From Brevibacillus formosus (GTDB lineage: Bacteria > Bacillota > Bacilli > Brevibacillales > Brevibacillaceae): a stretch of DNA of 64,000 bases. The position numbers and the translations under genes were made by a program. The DNA is taken from contig NZ_PXZL01000013.1 of the NCBI RefSeq assembly GCF_003013405.1, positions 248,001 through 312,000 on the forward strand. The letters are read 5' to 3'. Under the pieces are notes generated by a model. It searched no databases. It was not told where the DNA came from and saw only the letters and a list, made by a program, of their open reading frames with translations. Below are positions 18,542 to 26,251 of this stretch, piece by piece; positions within the stretch are counted from its first letter, which is position 1; every line of letters begins with the position of its first letter.

Positions 18542-18577
18542 GATGTAGATACTTAAAATTATTTGCAAGATCCTTAA

Positions 18578-18627
18578 CTAATACAAAAAGACATTAGCAC
18601 TTTCTTGCTAGTGTCTTTTTGTATTAG
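18578..18627. terminator. Long terminator hairpin after spo0A
   Basis: 22-base arms (18578-18599 and 18606-18627) pair completely with one G-T, loop of six. The right arm carries a T-run within tgtctttttgtatt, and the left arm an A-run, so it can work in both directions. It marks the left edge of the A+T-rich segment. Confidence 0.75.
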
Positions 18628-18680
18628 TAGGATTCTTATATGGTTGGGGAATTGCAAAGTATAGATTATTGGAGGCAGTT

Positions 18681-19349
18681 ATGAAAATCCAATTCCTTCA
18701 AAAAGAAATCTGGTTACAGAATAGAAAGTACATTGTTCTAACTCCTACCTTTCATGCGAAAGATATTTTTGCATGTGAATTTGATAAGGACATGTTTATG
18801 ATTTTTGGCAATCAACAATCGTTGCAGTATTTAGCTTGTGTTCTACTTATAGGTGCGGATCACAGAGATAAAATCATTTATGTAACAAATATGGAAAAAG
18901 ATTTACCTATACACTTGCATAGATTTTCGCATACGAAAAAGAATAATGAACTTGTTTTCCTGCATCATTCCCTACAGCTTAATACGCATCAGTGGAAAGA
19001 GCTAAGACAGAAAGTACATAAGCAAAAGGGAAGAATTAGAAGTTTTGAAGTGAATCCAAGAAAATTTTCTGATCTAGATTATAAAGATTATTTAATGTTC
19101 CATTATAAGGAAAATAAAGATAAGATATTAATGAAGCGGGACTATGACACTCTTTTTATAACAGGGAGCAAAATTGTATTTGAATATGCTTCTGGTTTAT
19201 TTGAGCCACTTTCAAGAACGGGAGCAGGTTCATTTCTAAGGAGTTTCGGTCATGATCATTATCATTTAGATCTATTTACCCGAAACAATCAAGCTCTTTG
19301 TGTTGATTACTATGATATAGCATTGTGGAATAAACATTTAAAAGATTAA
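18681..19349 (+). CDS. Hypothetical protein, A+T-rich segment
   Basis: 222 residues, not recognised. The sequence is rich in Lys, His and aromatic residues with alternating beta-type stretches, for instance RKYIVLTPTFHAKDIF near the start and HDHYHLDLFTRNNQALCVDYYDIALW near the end. No signal peptide or membrane helix. The ATG at 18681 follows ggaggcag. Codons are clearly more A/T-ending than in spo0A. The next short reading frame starts at the last base of this one's stop (TAATG), suggesting co-translation. Possibly acquired. Confidence 0.6.
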   Translation: MKIQFLQKEIWLQNRKYIVLTPTFHAKDIFACEFDKDMFMIFGNQQSLQYLACVLLIGADHRDKIIYVTNMEKDLPIHLHRFSHTKKNNELVFLHHSLQLNTHQWKELRQKVHKQKGRIRSFEVNPRKFSDLDYKDYLMFHYKENKDKILMKRDYDTLFITGSKIVFEYASGLFEPLSRTGAGSFLRSFGHDHYHLDLFTRNNQALCVDYYDIALWNKHLKD

Positions 19350-19489
19350 TGAAATATAAAAATAATAGCCCAAAATGTGGATGCAATGAGATTGGAAAAG
19401 GGAGACAAGTTGGAGATGCAGCAGTGTTTCCTTTAGGCAAGATTATTCCTCTTGGTTCTGCCATCATTCATAGAAAATATAAAGGTTAA
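19349..19489 (+). pseudogene. Truncated zinc-ribbon protein (small 'TFIIIB-like' family)
   Basis: 46-codon reading frame overlapping the previous stop. It reads SPKCGCNEIGKGRQVGDA, then AVFPLGKIIPLGSAIIH, and ends with HRKYKG. This closely resembles, from memory, the first two thirds of small Bacillales zinc-ribbon proteins (about 60 residues) that begin CPKCG...GKGKQ.G and end with a second CxxCG. Here the first Cys of the knuckle is Ser and the second CxxC knuckle is missing, so zinc binding is unlikely. I read it as a 3'-truncated remnant; a functional short peptide cannot be excluded. Confidence 0.5.
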
Positions 19490-19511
19490 TCTGATCTGGA
19501 GATAATTAAAA

Positions 19512-20198
19512 ATGAGCAAACTATTGTCTTATAAAGAAATTCATATTAGTTCTTCTACATCACCAATTGAGTTTAAGCGGGCTGGTTATCGTCAAAGGTT
19601 TTTAACCATTGAGGGAAAAGAGATCGCCAATACAGGTATAGATTGTGAAACCTGTCTTTTTTATGCCGACGTTTCAGGAATGGATATGAAAAACGCAACA
19701 AAAATATCGAACAAATTAAATCGAGGGATAAATAGACTAGACCAAGATTTCATGTCTGATTTATCCTGTCTCATTCCCAAAGGTCATTATATTGCAACTT
19801 TGCTGAAGGTGTATCCTAGGATGAAAAGAGAGGCAGTTGGGTCTGAGTACTATAAGGCTGGGCTAAGGAATATTAGCAGTATGAAGAAAATAGAGGAATA
19901 TATAGTACCCATTCAATCCAGTGAATCATTGAATCATGTAGCCATAAATGATTATGTAGAAAGGGTGAATGTAGAAGAAACACCAACAGCGTTGAGCATT
20001 TCTTTCCTAGATATAAAATATCCGTTGAATTATTTTGATGAGATATGGGTTTATAGTCATTTCTTATTGGATGGTCATCATAAAATGTTTGCGGCAAATA
20101 AAGCTAAAAAAGCAATTACCCTATTATCCTTTTTATCGATTGATGAATCATTCGCAAATAAGGAGCAATTAGGAAATCTATTTCAGGTTTTAACCTAA
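19512..20198 (+). CDS. Hypothetical protein, A+T-rich segment
   Basis: 228 residues, not recognised. No signal peptide or transmembrane helix. It contains one CETC (near residue 44, DCETCLFYADVSGMD) but no partner cysteine pair nearby, followed by a helical NATKISNKLNRGINRLDQDFM and a C-terminal FLDIKYPLNYFDEIWVYSHFL. The ATG follows ggagataa. Together with the two frames before it, it forms an A+T-rich trio between terminators. Its C-terminus ends shortly before a hairpin shared with the convergent lipoprotein gene. Confidence 0.55.
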   Translation: MSKLLSYKEIHISSSTSPIEFKRAGYRQRFLTIEGKEIANTGIDCETCLFYADVSGMDMKNATKISNKLNRGINRLDQDFMSDLSCLIPKGHYIATLLKVYPRMKREAVGSEYYKAGLRNISSMKKIEEYIVPIQSSESLNHVAINDYVERVNVEETPTALSISFLDIKYPLNYFDEIWVYSHFLLDGHHKMFAANKAKKAITLLSFLSIDESFANKEQLGNLFQVLT

Positions 20199-20242
20199 TG
20201 TATTGGCTAGTATACGTAGAAGTGTCTAGGGGCAAGAAATAA

Positions 20243-20264
20243 GCCAAGGTATTTTAACCTTGGC
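20243..20264 (-). terminator. Terminator of the lipoprotein gene
   Basis: Stem gccaaggt / accttggc with a six-base loop. On the reverse strand it is followed by ttatttctt. It lies between convergent genes and may serve both. Confidence 0.65.
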
Positions 20265-20276
20265 CTTTGATGAAAC

Positions 20277-20714
20277 TCAATTAGAAGTTTCTTTATTTGG
20301 TGTAGTAGGTGGTTTTTCGGGGCTTGCTGCGGGTGCGTTTCTATATTCAAAGACCATTTCAGAAGTACTGCTTAATCCGGTTTGTTCCATGCCTTTACTG
20401 GTCAAGGCAATTCTGCCAAATGCCGTAATAGTGGAAGGAATCCTTCCATCTGGTTTGATAATGGTCACAGAAACGGAGTTAACTTCTTCTTTCTTGTCTT
20501 TCGCTAAGGTCCGAGTATTTTCAACTAAAGCGCGCAATTCCTTTTCATCATTTGATTCTGTCGCTAAAGCAACCATCCACATTCCGGTGCTTTCGTCAAA
20601 TCGGTCAATGGCTAATACATATGCAGGTAGCGGCACTTCTGGTGTGCTTGCCGTTTCACTACAGGCTGGAAGGATTAGTACTAGTGCAAGTATGAAGGCT
20701 AGTCTAAATTTCAA
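20277..20714 (-). CDS. Small lipoprotein of unknown function
   Basis: 145 residues beginning with a lipoprotein signal peptide: positively charged MKFR, hydrophobic core, and lipobox LPAC with the lipidated Cys at residue 18. The mature part is a single alpha/beta domain (YVLAIDRFDESTGMWMVAL; VSVTIIKPDGRIPST) ending in a Pro/Asn-rich tail. A good aggaga ribosome-binding site precedes the ATG. The antisense frame over the same bases has no ribosome-binding site, so this strand is preferred. Family not recognised. Confidence 0.75.
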   Translation of the reverse strand: MKFRLAFILALVLILPACSETASTPEVPLPAYVLAIDRFDESTGMWMVALATESNDEKELRALVENTRTLAKDKKEEVNSVSVTIIKPDGRIPSTITAFGRIALTSKGMEQTGLSSTSEMVFEYRNAPAASPEKPPTTPNKETSN

Positions 20715-20809
20715 TCTGCAACTCTCCTGATTATGTTTTTAATCATTTTACCAAAGTTGGGTTATTTTTACTATAACTAAAAAGTACTCTTTCCGGAGGA
20801 ACTGAATCA

Positions 20810-21280
20810 ATGTGCCTAGAATTATTTGTTATGATAAAAGAAACACCGGGATTTGAACCGAAGCCGCTAGTCTCCCCTTATGTTTTGACGGGCAAGCTGT
20901 CACGGGAAAATAGCCCTCATTTTTTCAGGCATTTTCCGAAAAAACAGGGCTGGTGGGTGACAACTGAAGAGGGGTGCGCTTGCAGATTTAGCATTTCCAA
21001 GCATCCTGATAAAGTAAAACTCGGGATGTACCCAGAAGAGGAGAGGCCCCGTCAGTATCAAAAATACGTAGAGGACTATCAAAAAAGGATGGACAGAATG
21101 ATGCATCTCCGTGAATGGTGCGAAGAGTTGCTTGACCACGACAAGGCGCAGGTTGAACTGTATGGTCTATGGATAGGTGACAAATTCACAAAAAGAGAAC
21201 CCATTTACTCAACGATTGAGGAACTCTTTTCTCCAAAAAAATTTCGTTTAGAAGAGAAGCATTACATCCTGACAAAATGA
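20810..21280 (+). CDS. Hypothetical protein
   Basis: 156 residues, not recognised. Charged, soluble, with several aromatic residues (HFFRHFPKKQGWWVTTEEGCACRFSIS) and a helical middle (QKYVEDYQKRMDRMMHLREWCEELL). The ATG has ccggaggaact upstream, so translation is likely. No close partner gene: it is isolated between the lipoprotein and the carbonic anhydrase. Confidence 0.6.
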   Translation: MCLELFVMIKETPGFEPKPLVSPYVLTGKLSRENSPHFFRHFPKKQGWWVTTEEGCACRFSISKHPDKVKLGMYPEEERPRQYQKYVEDYQKRMDRMMHLREWCEELLDHDKAQVELYGLWIGDKFTKREPIYSTIEELFSPKKFRLEEKHYILTK

Positions 21281-21309
21281 ACCATTTGATAATAAACTGC
21301 CAGAGTCCC

Positions 21310-21339
21310 TTGCGAGATTTTGGTCCTCCTAGGTAAAAT
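21310..21339 (+). promoter_or_regulatory. Putative sigma-A promoter of the carbonic anhydrase gene
   Basis: TTGCGA (21310-21315), 18-base spacer, TAAAAT (21334-21339), about 50 bases before the chosen GTG. Confidence 0.5.
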
Positions 21340-21388
21340 AGAAAAGCATACAATACAAATACATACTACTAAGAGCGAGGCAGGTGCT

Positions 21389-21973
21389 GTGAAAGTGCGC
21401 AATTTGGATAAAATTCTCGCATTTAACCGTGAATTTGTAGAGAAACATGAATATGAAAAGTACCAGACCACCAAGTTTCCTGATAAACGACTGGTTGTGC
21501 TTTCTTGCATGGATACGCGGTTGGTGGAACTGTTGCCGAAAGCCATGAACATACACAATGGGGATATCAAGCACGTAAAAAGCGCCGGGGCAATCGTGTC
21601 CCATCCTTTTGGGAGTATCATGCGAAGCATTCTCGTGGCGATCTATGAATTGAATGCAGAAGAAGTGATGGTTGTCGGTCATTATGACTGCGGGATGAGC
21701 GCGATCGACAGCAAGCGCACCATGGAGAAGATGCTGGAGCGAGGAGTCTCGGCTCAAACGTTCTCCACGCTTCAACATGCAGGGATTAACTTACACAAGT
21801 GGCTGCACGGATTTGATCGTGTAGAAGAAAGTGTGAAAAATAGCGTAGATACGATTAAAAATCACCCGCTCCTCCCACCGAATGTGGACGTCCATGGTTT
21901 ACTCATTGACCCGGTAACCGGAAGATTGGACGTTGTCGTGAATGGGTATGAGCGAACGAAGGACAGTGAATGA
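21389..21973 (+). CDS. Beta-class carbonic anhydrase (YtiB-like)
   Basis: Hydrates CO2 to bicarbonate. 194 residues with the beta-class zinc ligands in order: Cys in VLSCMDTRL (with the catalytic Asp-Arg dyad), then His and Cys in GHYDCGMSAID. The GTG at 21389 is preferred (gagg eight bases upstream); an in-frame TTG at 21320 overlaps the probable promoter. Length and motif spacing resemble B. subtilis YtiB. Its last 32 bases overlap the next gene, implying joint expression. Confidence 0.88.
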   Translation: MKVRNLDKILAFNREFVEKHEYEKYQTTKFPDKRLVVLSCMDTRLVELLPKAMNIHNGDIKHVKSAGAIVSHPFGSIMRSILVAIYELNAEEVMVVGHYDCGMSAIDSKRTMEKMLERGVSAQTFSTLQHAGINLHKWLHGFDRVEESVKNSVDTIKNHPLLPPNVDVHGLLIDPVTGRLDVVVNGYERTKDSE

Positions 21974-22823
21974 TCCAAACCTTGCCCCCATTTCGCGGAA
22001 ATCATTTCTCCACAAAGTCACGAAATGGGTAGGGGGGTTGATTGGTCTCGGTATAGCGACTGGCGTGTACGGTCATGTATGGGAACGAAAAGCACTTGAT
22101 ATTGTGCGATTGTCCATCACAATACCGGGATTGCCGGAAAGCTTTAAGGGGACAAAGCTCATTCATTTCAGTGATGTCCATCTCGGTCATTATTTTGAAG
22201 TGAAAGAGCTGGAGTCGGTTATTGCCGTGATCCAGAGCGAAAAGCCGGATTTGATTTGCTTCACAGGGGATATCGTTGATGAAGTGACGCGACCTCTATT
22301 CGCTGCTGTTCCCCTTTTTAATCAGCTCCTAGCCCCATTAGGCAAATTCGCCGTTTTGGGCAACCACGATTATCGAGCTGGTGAACAGCAAAAAGTTCGG
22401 GATGGATTAGTCGCGTCTGGATTCGAAGTGTTGGATAATCGGCATGTTGTCGTGCACAAAGATGGCCAGCAGCTATACATGGCGGGAGTGGATGACCTTT
22501 TCTATGGTGTACCTGATCTATCAAAAGCGCTAGAAAATATCCCGCCAGAGGGCAGCGTTATCTTGTTGGCCCATGAGCCTGATTTTGCTGATAGGGCGTC
22601 AGAGCATCCCGTGCATCTCCAACTGTCCGGCCACAGCCATGGCGGACAAGTACGCTTGCCCTTCATTGGTCATCTTCTGGCGCCGCAATACGGACGTAAA
22701 TATGTACAAGGGCTGTATCAGGTAGGCGGCATGGCTGTGTACACCAACAGAGGATTGGGAACGACGATCTTGCCTGTTCGCTTATTTTGCCGCCCGGAGC
22801 TTACGGTACTAACCCTTCAGTGA
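21942..22823 (+). CDS. Membrane-anchored metallophosphoesterase
   Basis: 293 residues with an N-terminal hydrophobic segment (about 30-46, WVGGLIGLGIATGVYGHVW) after a basic region, then a calcineurin-like phosphoesterase domain. All metal motifs are present: HFSDVHLG, TGDIVDE, LGNHDYRAG, and the C-terminal SGHSHGGQVRLP. The domain is predicted outside the membrane, as in YkuE-type enzymes; the substrate is not inferable. Starts inside the carbonic anhydrase gene; ATG 21942 or 21948 are both possible. Confidence 0.85.
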   Translation: MGMSERRTVNDPNLAPISRKSFLHKVTKWVGGLIGLGIATGVYGHVWERKALDIVRLSITIPGLPESFKGTKLIHFSDVHLGHYFEVKELESVIAVIQSEKPDLICFTGDIVDEVTRPLFAAVPLFNQLLAPLGKFAVLGNHDYRAGEQQKVRDGLVASGFEVLDNRHVVVHKDGQQLYMAGVDDLFYGVPDLSKALENIPPEGSVILLAHEPDFADRASEHPVHLQLSGHSHGGQVRLPFIGHLLAPQYGRKYVQGLYQVGGMAVYTNRGLGTTILPVRLFCRPELTVLTLQ

Positions 22824-22830
22824 ACTTTTC

Positions 22831-23697
22831 TTAATAATGTTCCTTTATCCATTGGACGAATTGCTGGAAAGCATCGTCCTCTTTTTTTGGATGCAGGTAG
22901 GCGATGAGTGTGGGGCGCACTAATTCGCCGTTTGCGATATCGTAGGCAACCAAGCTTCCGGTCGTTAGCTCTTGTTGTATGGTTCTTTCTGGCAGGATGG
23001 TGATCCCTAGCTGACGTTCGACCATTTTTTTAACAGCATTGAAGCTGTCCAATTCCATAATAATATTCGGAAAAACCCCCTGCTGCGCCAGATAGCGGTC
23101 AATCCGTTGGCGATAAGGAGCGGTCTGATTCCCGAACACAATCATTTCCTCGGTTCCCCATGCCTGAAAACCTGGAAACCCGCTTGCCCAGGGATGGCTG
23201 GGCGCCATGACGAGCAGGAGTCGATCGCTGGGAAGGAATTCTTGGTGGATGTGAGGGTGATACATTTCACTCCCGAGAAAGGCAATATCAGCCGTTCCCG
23301 TTAGCAGGGCGCTGAGGGACTCCTCGTACAGCGTAGAGCGGACGTAGCAAGTAAATCTCGGATGGGCAATCCGGTACTCTCCAATCAGTCGCGGCAGTTC
23401 ATAGGCGACAAAGGCTTTTCCTGCGACGATGTTCATCGATTGGCGCTGTTCTTTCTCCTGGATAAAGGAACGCATTTGCTCTACGATGTTCGTTGCAACG
23501 GGTAGTAACCGACGTCCTTCGCCTGTAAGACTCACTCCTGAGGCAGTACGAACAAAAAGCGTACTCCCAACTTGGCGCTCTAGCTGCTTCAATCGGTGCG
23601 TCAATGTTGATTGAGCCAAAAATAATGCCTGTGCCGCACGATTAATCGATCCATGACGAGCAATCGTCAAAAATACCTCAAGACTTTCTCGATCCAT
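22831..23697 (-). CDS. LysR-family transcriptional regulator
   Basis: 288 residues. Typical LysR N-terminal helix-turn-helix (ESLEVFLTIARHGSINRAAQALFLAQSTLTHRLKQLERQVGSTLF). A periplasmic-binding-like effector domain follows, with no recognisable ligand signature. Start at the ATG whose first base is 23697, with aggagg nine bases upstream. Divergent from the methyltransferase operon; a perfect 14-base palindrome lies in the gap, so control of that operon is the natural guess. The 3' end is eight bases from the convergent phosphoesterase stop. Confidence 0.9.
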   Translation of the reverse strand: MDRESLEVFLTIARHGSINRAAQALFLAQSTLTHRLKQLERQVGSTLFVRTASGVSLTGEGRRLLPVATNIVEQMRSFIQEKEQRQSMNIVAGKAFVAYELPRLIGEYRIAHPRFTCYVRSTLYEESLSALLTGTADIAFLGSEMYHPHIHQEFLPSDRLLLVMAPSHPWASGFPGFQAWGTEEMIVFGNQTAPYRQRIDRYLAQQGVFPNIIMELDSFNAVKKMVERQLGITILPERTIQQELTTGSLVAYDIANGELVRPTLIAYLHPKKEDDAFQQFVQWIKEHY

Positions 23698-23722
23698 TGT
23701 GAGTTGCCTCCTATTCAAATTC

Positions 23723-23751
23723 TCGATAACTAGTTATCTGTATTCTATAAC
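23723..23751 (+). promoter_or_regulatory. Promoter and palindromic operator of the methyltransferase operon
   Basis: GATAACTAGTTATC (23725-23738) is a perfect palindrome and contains a T-N11-A spacing usual for LysR sites. It overlaps the -35 (TCGATA, 23723-23728) of a possible promoter with TATAAC at 23746-23751, spacing 17. Confidence 0.55.
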
Positions 23752-23797
23752 AAGGATGACAAACATTGGAATATGATGTAGGCAGGAGGTGTTCCTG

Positions 23798-24607
23798 ATG
23801 AAGAATGAGGAGATCAAACGAGCTGTTCAAGCGCAATTTGGAAAAAATGCAGAGCACTACGTGCAAAGCAAGACGCATGCAAAAGGCAGCGACCTGGAAC
23901 TGATGGTGGAGTGGATGCAGCCATCAGAGAAGTGGCGGGCACTGGATATCGCCACAGGAGGCGGGCACGTAGCGAGGACATTGGCTCCACATGTGAGCTT
24001 GATCGTCGCCACGGATTTGACTCGCCAGATGCTCATGGCGGCGTCTGCGGCCAATGAAACAGCGCTTGTCCATAATGTGATGTATGTTCAGGCTGATGCA
24101 GAATCTCTCCCGTTTCTCGATGAATCCTTTGAGATCGTCACATGCCGAATCGCGGCTCATCATTTTCCCGATCCGGCGGCTTTTGTTCGTGAGGTGAGTC
24201 GCGTGCTTTCTCCCAGTGGGTTGTTTCTCTTCATCGACAACGTTTCACCTGAAGAGTCGTCACTCTCGGCATTCATAAATGAACTAGAGAAAACTCGCGA
24301 TCCCAGTCACGTTCGTTGTCTTTCCGTGAGTGAATGGCGCACTTTATTTGAAGCGAATGGCTTGATTCCGCAAAAGCAGCAGGAACGAAAAAAAAGGTTT
24401 GAATTTTTACCATGGGTTCAGCGTACTTCCGAATCATCTGAGCAAGAAGCTGCCGTCGAAAAAATGCTGCTGGATGCTACGGGTGAACAAAAAGAATATC
24501 TAGGACTTACCACAAAAGAAGGCAGAGTAAAGACCCATCAGATTGACGAATGGATGGTTCTGTGCAAAAAAAGAGGAGGACAAGAAGACGATGACAACAA
24601 AGCATGA
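23798..24607 (+). CDS. Class I SAM-dependent methyltransferase
   Basis: 269 residues of the UbiE/methyltransferase-11 type. SAM loop ALDIATGGGHVARTLAPH, acidic ribose-binding VATDLTRQML, QADAESLPFLDESFEIVTCRIAAHHFPDP as motif II. Substrate unknown. The ATG at 23798 is eight bases after gcaggagg; a GTG inside the ribosome-binding site is rejected. First gene of a tight three-gene operon: its end overlaps the next start by 17 bases. B. subtilis YcgJ-like proteins have a similar organisation; that is from memory and weak. Confidence 0.85.
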   Translation: MKNEEIKRAVQAQFGKNAEHYVQSKTHAKGSDLELMVEWMQPSEKWRALDIATGGGHVARTLAPHVSLIVATDLTRQMLMAASAANETALVHNVMYVQADAESLPFLDESFEIVTCRIAAHHFPDPAAFVREVSRVLSPSGLFLFIDNVSPEESSLSAFINELEKTRDPSHVRCLSVSEWRTLFEANGLIPQKQQERKKRFEFLPWVQRTSESSEQEAAVEKMLLDATGEQKEYLGLTTKEGRVKTHQIDEWMVLCKKRGGQEDDDNKA

Positions 24608-24965
24608 ATGGATTGGGCTCGACCATGTACAATTAGCAGCACCAGTAGGAACGGAGGACGTAGCTCGCAAGTTTTTCGGTGAGCTTTTGGGAATGCCGGA
24701 GGTTCCAAAGCCAGCGAAGCTTCTCGTTCGAGGTGGTGTATGGTTTCAATGCGGCGCTCAAATGATTCATATTGGGGTAGAGGAAGGTTTCATTCCCGCG
24801 AAAAAAGCACATCCGGCGTTCCTTGTTCAAAACATAGGTTCACTGATGGCGCATCTGCAAGCAAATGGGGTATCGTTTCGGATTGACGAAGAAATTCCTC
24901 ACCTTATTCGCTTTTTCACAGAGGACCCATTTGGGAACCGATTGGAGTTCATGGAGGCGAAATAG
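24591..24965 (+). CDS. VOC-family (glyoxalase-like) protein
   Basis: 124 residues with the vicinal-oxygen-chelate fold: GLDHVQLAAPVGTEDVARKFFGELLGM, middle strand HIGVEE, and FTEDPFGNRLEFMEA at the end. Two of the usual metal ligands (His in DHVQLA, Glu in LEFMEA) are present. The ATG at 24591 has aggagga and lies inside the upstream gene. Reaction unknown: could be a dioxygenase, lyase or antibiotic-binding protein. Its location between two methyltransferases points to modification of one small molecule. Confidence 0.8.
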   Translation: MTTKHEWIGLDHVQLAAPVGTEDVARKFFGELLGMPEVPKPAKLLVRGGVWFQCGAQMIHIGVEEGFIPAKKAHPAFLVQNIGSLMAHLQANGVSFRIDEEIPHLIRFFTEDPFGNRLEFMEAK

Positions 24966-24967
24966 CA

Positions 24968-25771
24968 ATGACAATGGATTTTCACGCGGAGAAAAACCAG
25001 TTGAGCTATACAGGGAGAACCGCTGACGATTCGTGGAGTCAGACGATCCTGTCACTTGTCGATCCTGTAGGCAAAAACATCGTGGACATCGGTTGTGGCG
25101 GTGGAATTTACAGTAAGGCTTGGTCTGGGCTAGGGGCTGCTTCTGTTACGGGCATTGACTTTTCTAGCGTGATGGTAGAAGCGGCGAGAGAGCAATACGC
25201 CGATGATCCGAAGATTTCGTTTGCACAGGGGGATGCCCGCGCAACCGGCTTGCCGAGTCAGTGCGCGGATATTGTGTTCGCCCGCGCCCTGATCCATCAT
25301 TTCCCGGAGCAAGACTTGCAGAAGTTTTTTAAAGAAGTCATCAGGCTATTGGCACCGGGAGGAATTTGCTTAATCCAAGACCGGACGATGGATGATGTCA
25401 AAATGCCTGCCTCGCCGACTCATTTTCGCGGTTATTTCTTTACACGATACCCACGCTTGCTAACGATCGAGCAGACGCGAAGACCGGATGATACAACGGT
25501 GCAAAACACGATGAAGCTCGCGGGGCTTGAGCAGGTGAACAAGACGACGCTATGGGAGACAAGACGAGAATATAATAGCTGGTCTGATTTGGAAGCTGAC
25601 TTGCTTTCAAGAAAAGGCCGATCCATTCTGCATGAATTAACCGATGACGAACTGAAAGACCTCGTTCATACCATCCATGATCACGTAGGCGGGCAAGAAA
25701 AATGGAATGAGCAAGATTGCTGGAGTATATGGATAGGTAGAGCTGCTTGTGGCACAATAAAAGGGGAATAA
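24968..25771 (+). CDS. Class I SAM-dependent methyltransferase
   Basis: 267 residues, second methyltransferase of the operon. SAM loop VDIGCGGGIYSKAWSGLGAASVTGIDFS, then AQGDARATGLPSQCADIVFARALIHHFPEQD. It differs from the first methyltransferase outside the SAM core, so this is not a recent duplication. Starts two bases after the VOC stop behind ggaggcg. No terminator with a T-run is obvious immediately downstream. Substrate unknown. Confidence 0.83.
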   Translation: MTMDFHAEKNQLSYTGRTADDSWSQTILSLVDPVGKNIVDIGCGGGIYSKAWSGLGAASVTGIDFSSVMVEAAREQYADDPKISFAQGDARATGLPSQCADIVFARALIHHFPEQDLQKFFKEVIRLLAPGGICLIQDRTMDDVKMPASPTHFRGYFFTRYPRLLTIEQTRRPDDTTVQNTMKLAGLEQVNKTTLWETRREYNSWSDLEADLLSRKGRSILHELTDDELKDLVHTIHDHVGGQEKWNEQDCWSIWIGRAACGTIKGE

Positions 25772-25886
25772 TTGTGAAATTTTTTGTTCACAAATTTGGA
25801 TATGCTTGTCTCATAATACCTGAAGCTATATAATGGAATTGCCATTGTATTCCTGTTGCGTCATCATGGTGAAGGAGTTGTCGTTA

Positions 25887-26063
25887 ATGAAAATCGTTTT
25901 ATTTGACATCCTGATGTTTATCTTCACATTCTTTATCGCTTGGGGCTGTTTGAACTCCATTAAAGCGAAAAACACATTTGCAATCCTATTTGGCTTTGTA
26001 TCTTTGCTGGTTTTCCTTTTCGCAGATGGTTTGATCATTTACTACCTGGCCAAGGGTGCGTAG
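25887..26063 (+). CDS. Small two-helix membrane protein (DUF2759-like)
   Basis: 58 residues: two hydrophobic helices (VLFDILMFIFTFFIAWGCL and FAILFGFVSLLVFLFADGL) joined by a short NSIKAKN loop. This layout and the SIK-x-(K/R)-N loop recall DUF2759 (B. subtilis YqgW), a call from memory. The start at 25887 follows gaaggag; an ATG at 25833 has no ribosome-binding site. A terminator follows. Confidence 0.5.
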   Translation: MKIVLFDILMFIFTFFIAWGCLNSIKAKNTFAILFGFVSLLVFLFADGLIIYYLAKGA

Positions 26064-26089
26064 ATGAAACTGAAAACGCTTCGCTTAAA

Positions 26090-26125
26090 AGAGGTTGTGC
26101 ATTTGATGCGCAGCTTCTTTTTTTG
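26090..26125 (+). terminator. Terminator after the small membrane protein
   Basis: Twelve-pair stem (26090-26101 with 26107-26118, three G-T pairs), loop of five, then a run of seven T. Confidence 0.75.
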
Positions 26126-26127
26126 TG

Positions 26128-26151
26128 TGAAAAACATCTCGATGTTTTTCA
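26128..26151. repeat. Perfect inverted repeat
   Basis: Eleven-base arms tgaaaaacatc / gatgtttttca around a two-base centre TC. A second hairpin immediately behind the terminator. Confidence 0.6.
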
Positions 26152-26178
26152 TTAAATATGACGGGAACGCTGGCGGTC

Positions 26179-26207
26179 TGCAAAAAACGGTCTGACCGTT
26201 TTTTGCA
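26179..26207. repeat. Perfect inverted repeat ahead of steA
   Basis: Thirteen-base arms tgcaaaaaacggt / accgttttttgca, loop CTG. It is terminator-like on either strand because both arms hold six A or T. Its core ACGG-N-CTGACCGT matches the core of the hairpin at 16097-16117 in the spoIVB leader. Confidence 0.6.
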
Positions 26208-26251
26208 TGTGGAAAGGAAATATTTAGCATACTAAAGGCGGAGGTGGAAAA

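Noticed and set aside
20260-20730. 156-residue forward frame over the lipoprotein gene
   Set aside because: Starts with TTG without a ribosome-binding site and overlaps the terminator. The opposite frame has a signal peptide, lipobox and ribosome-binding site.
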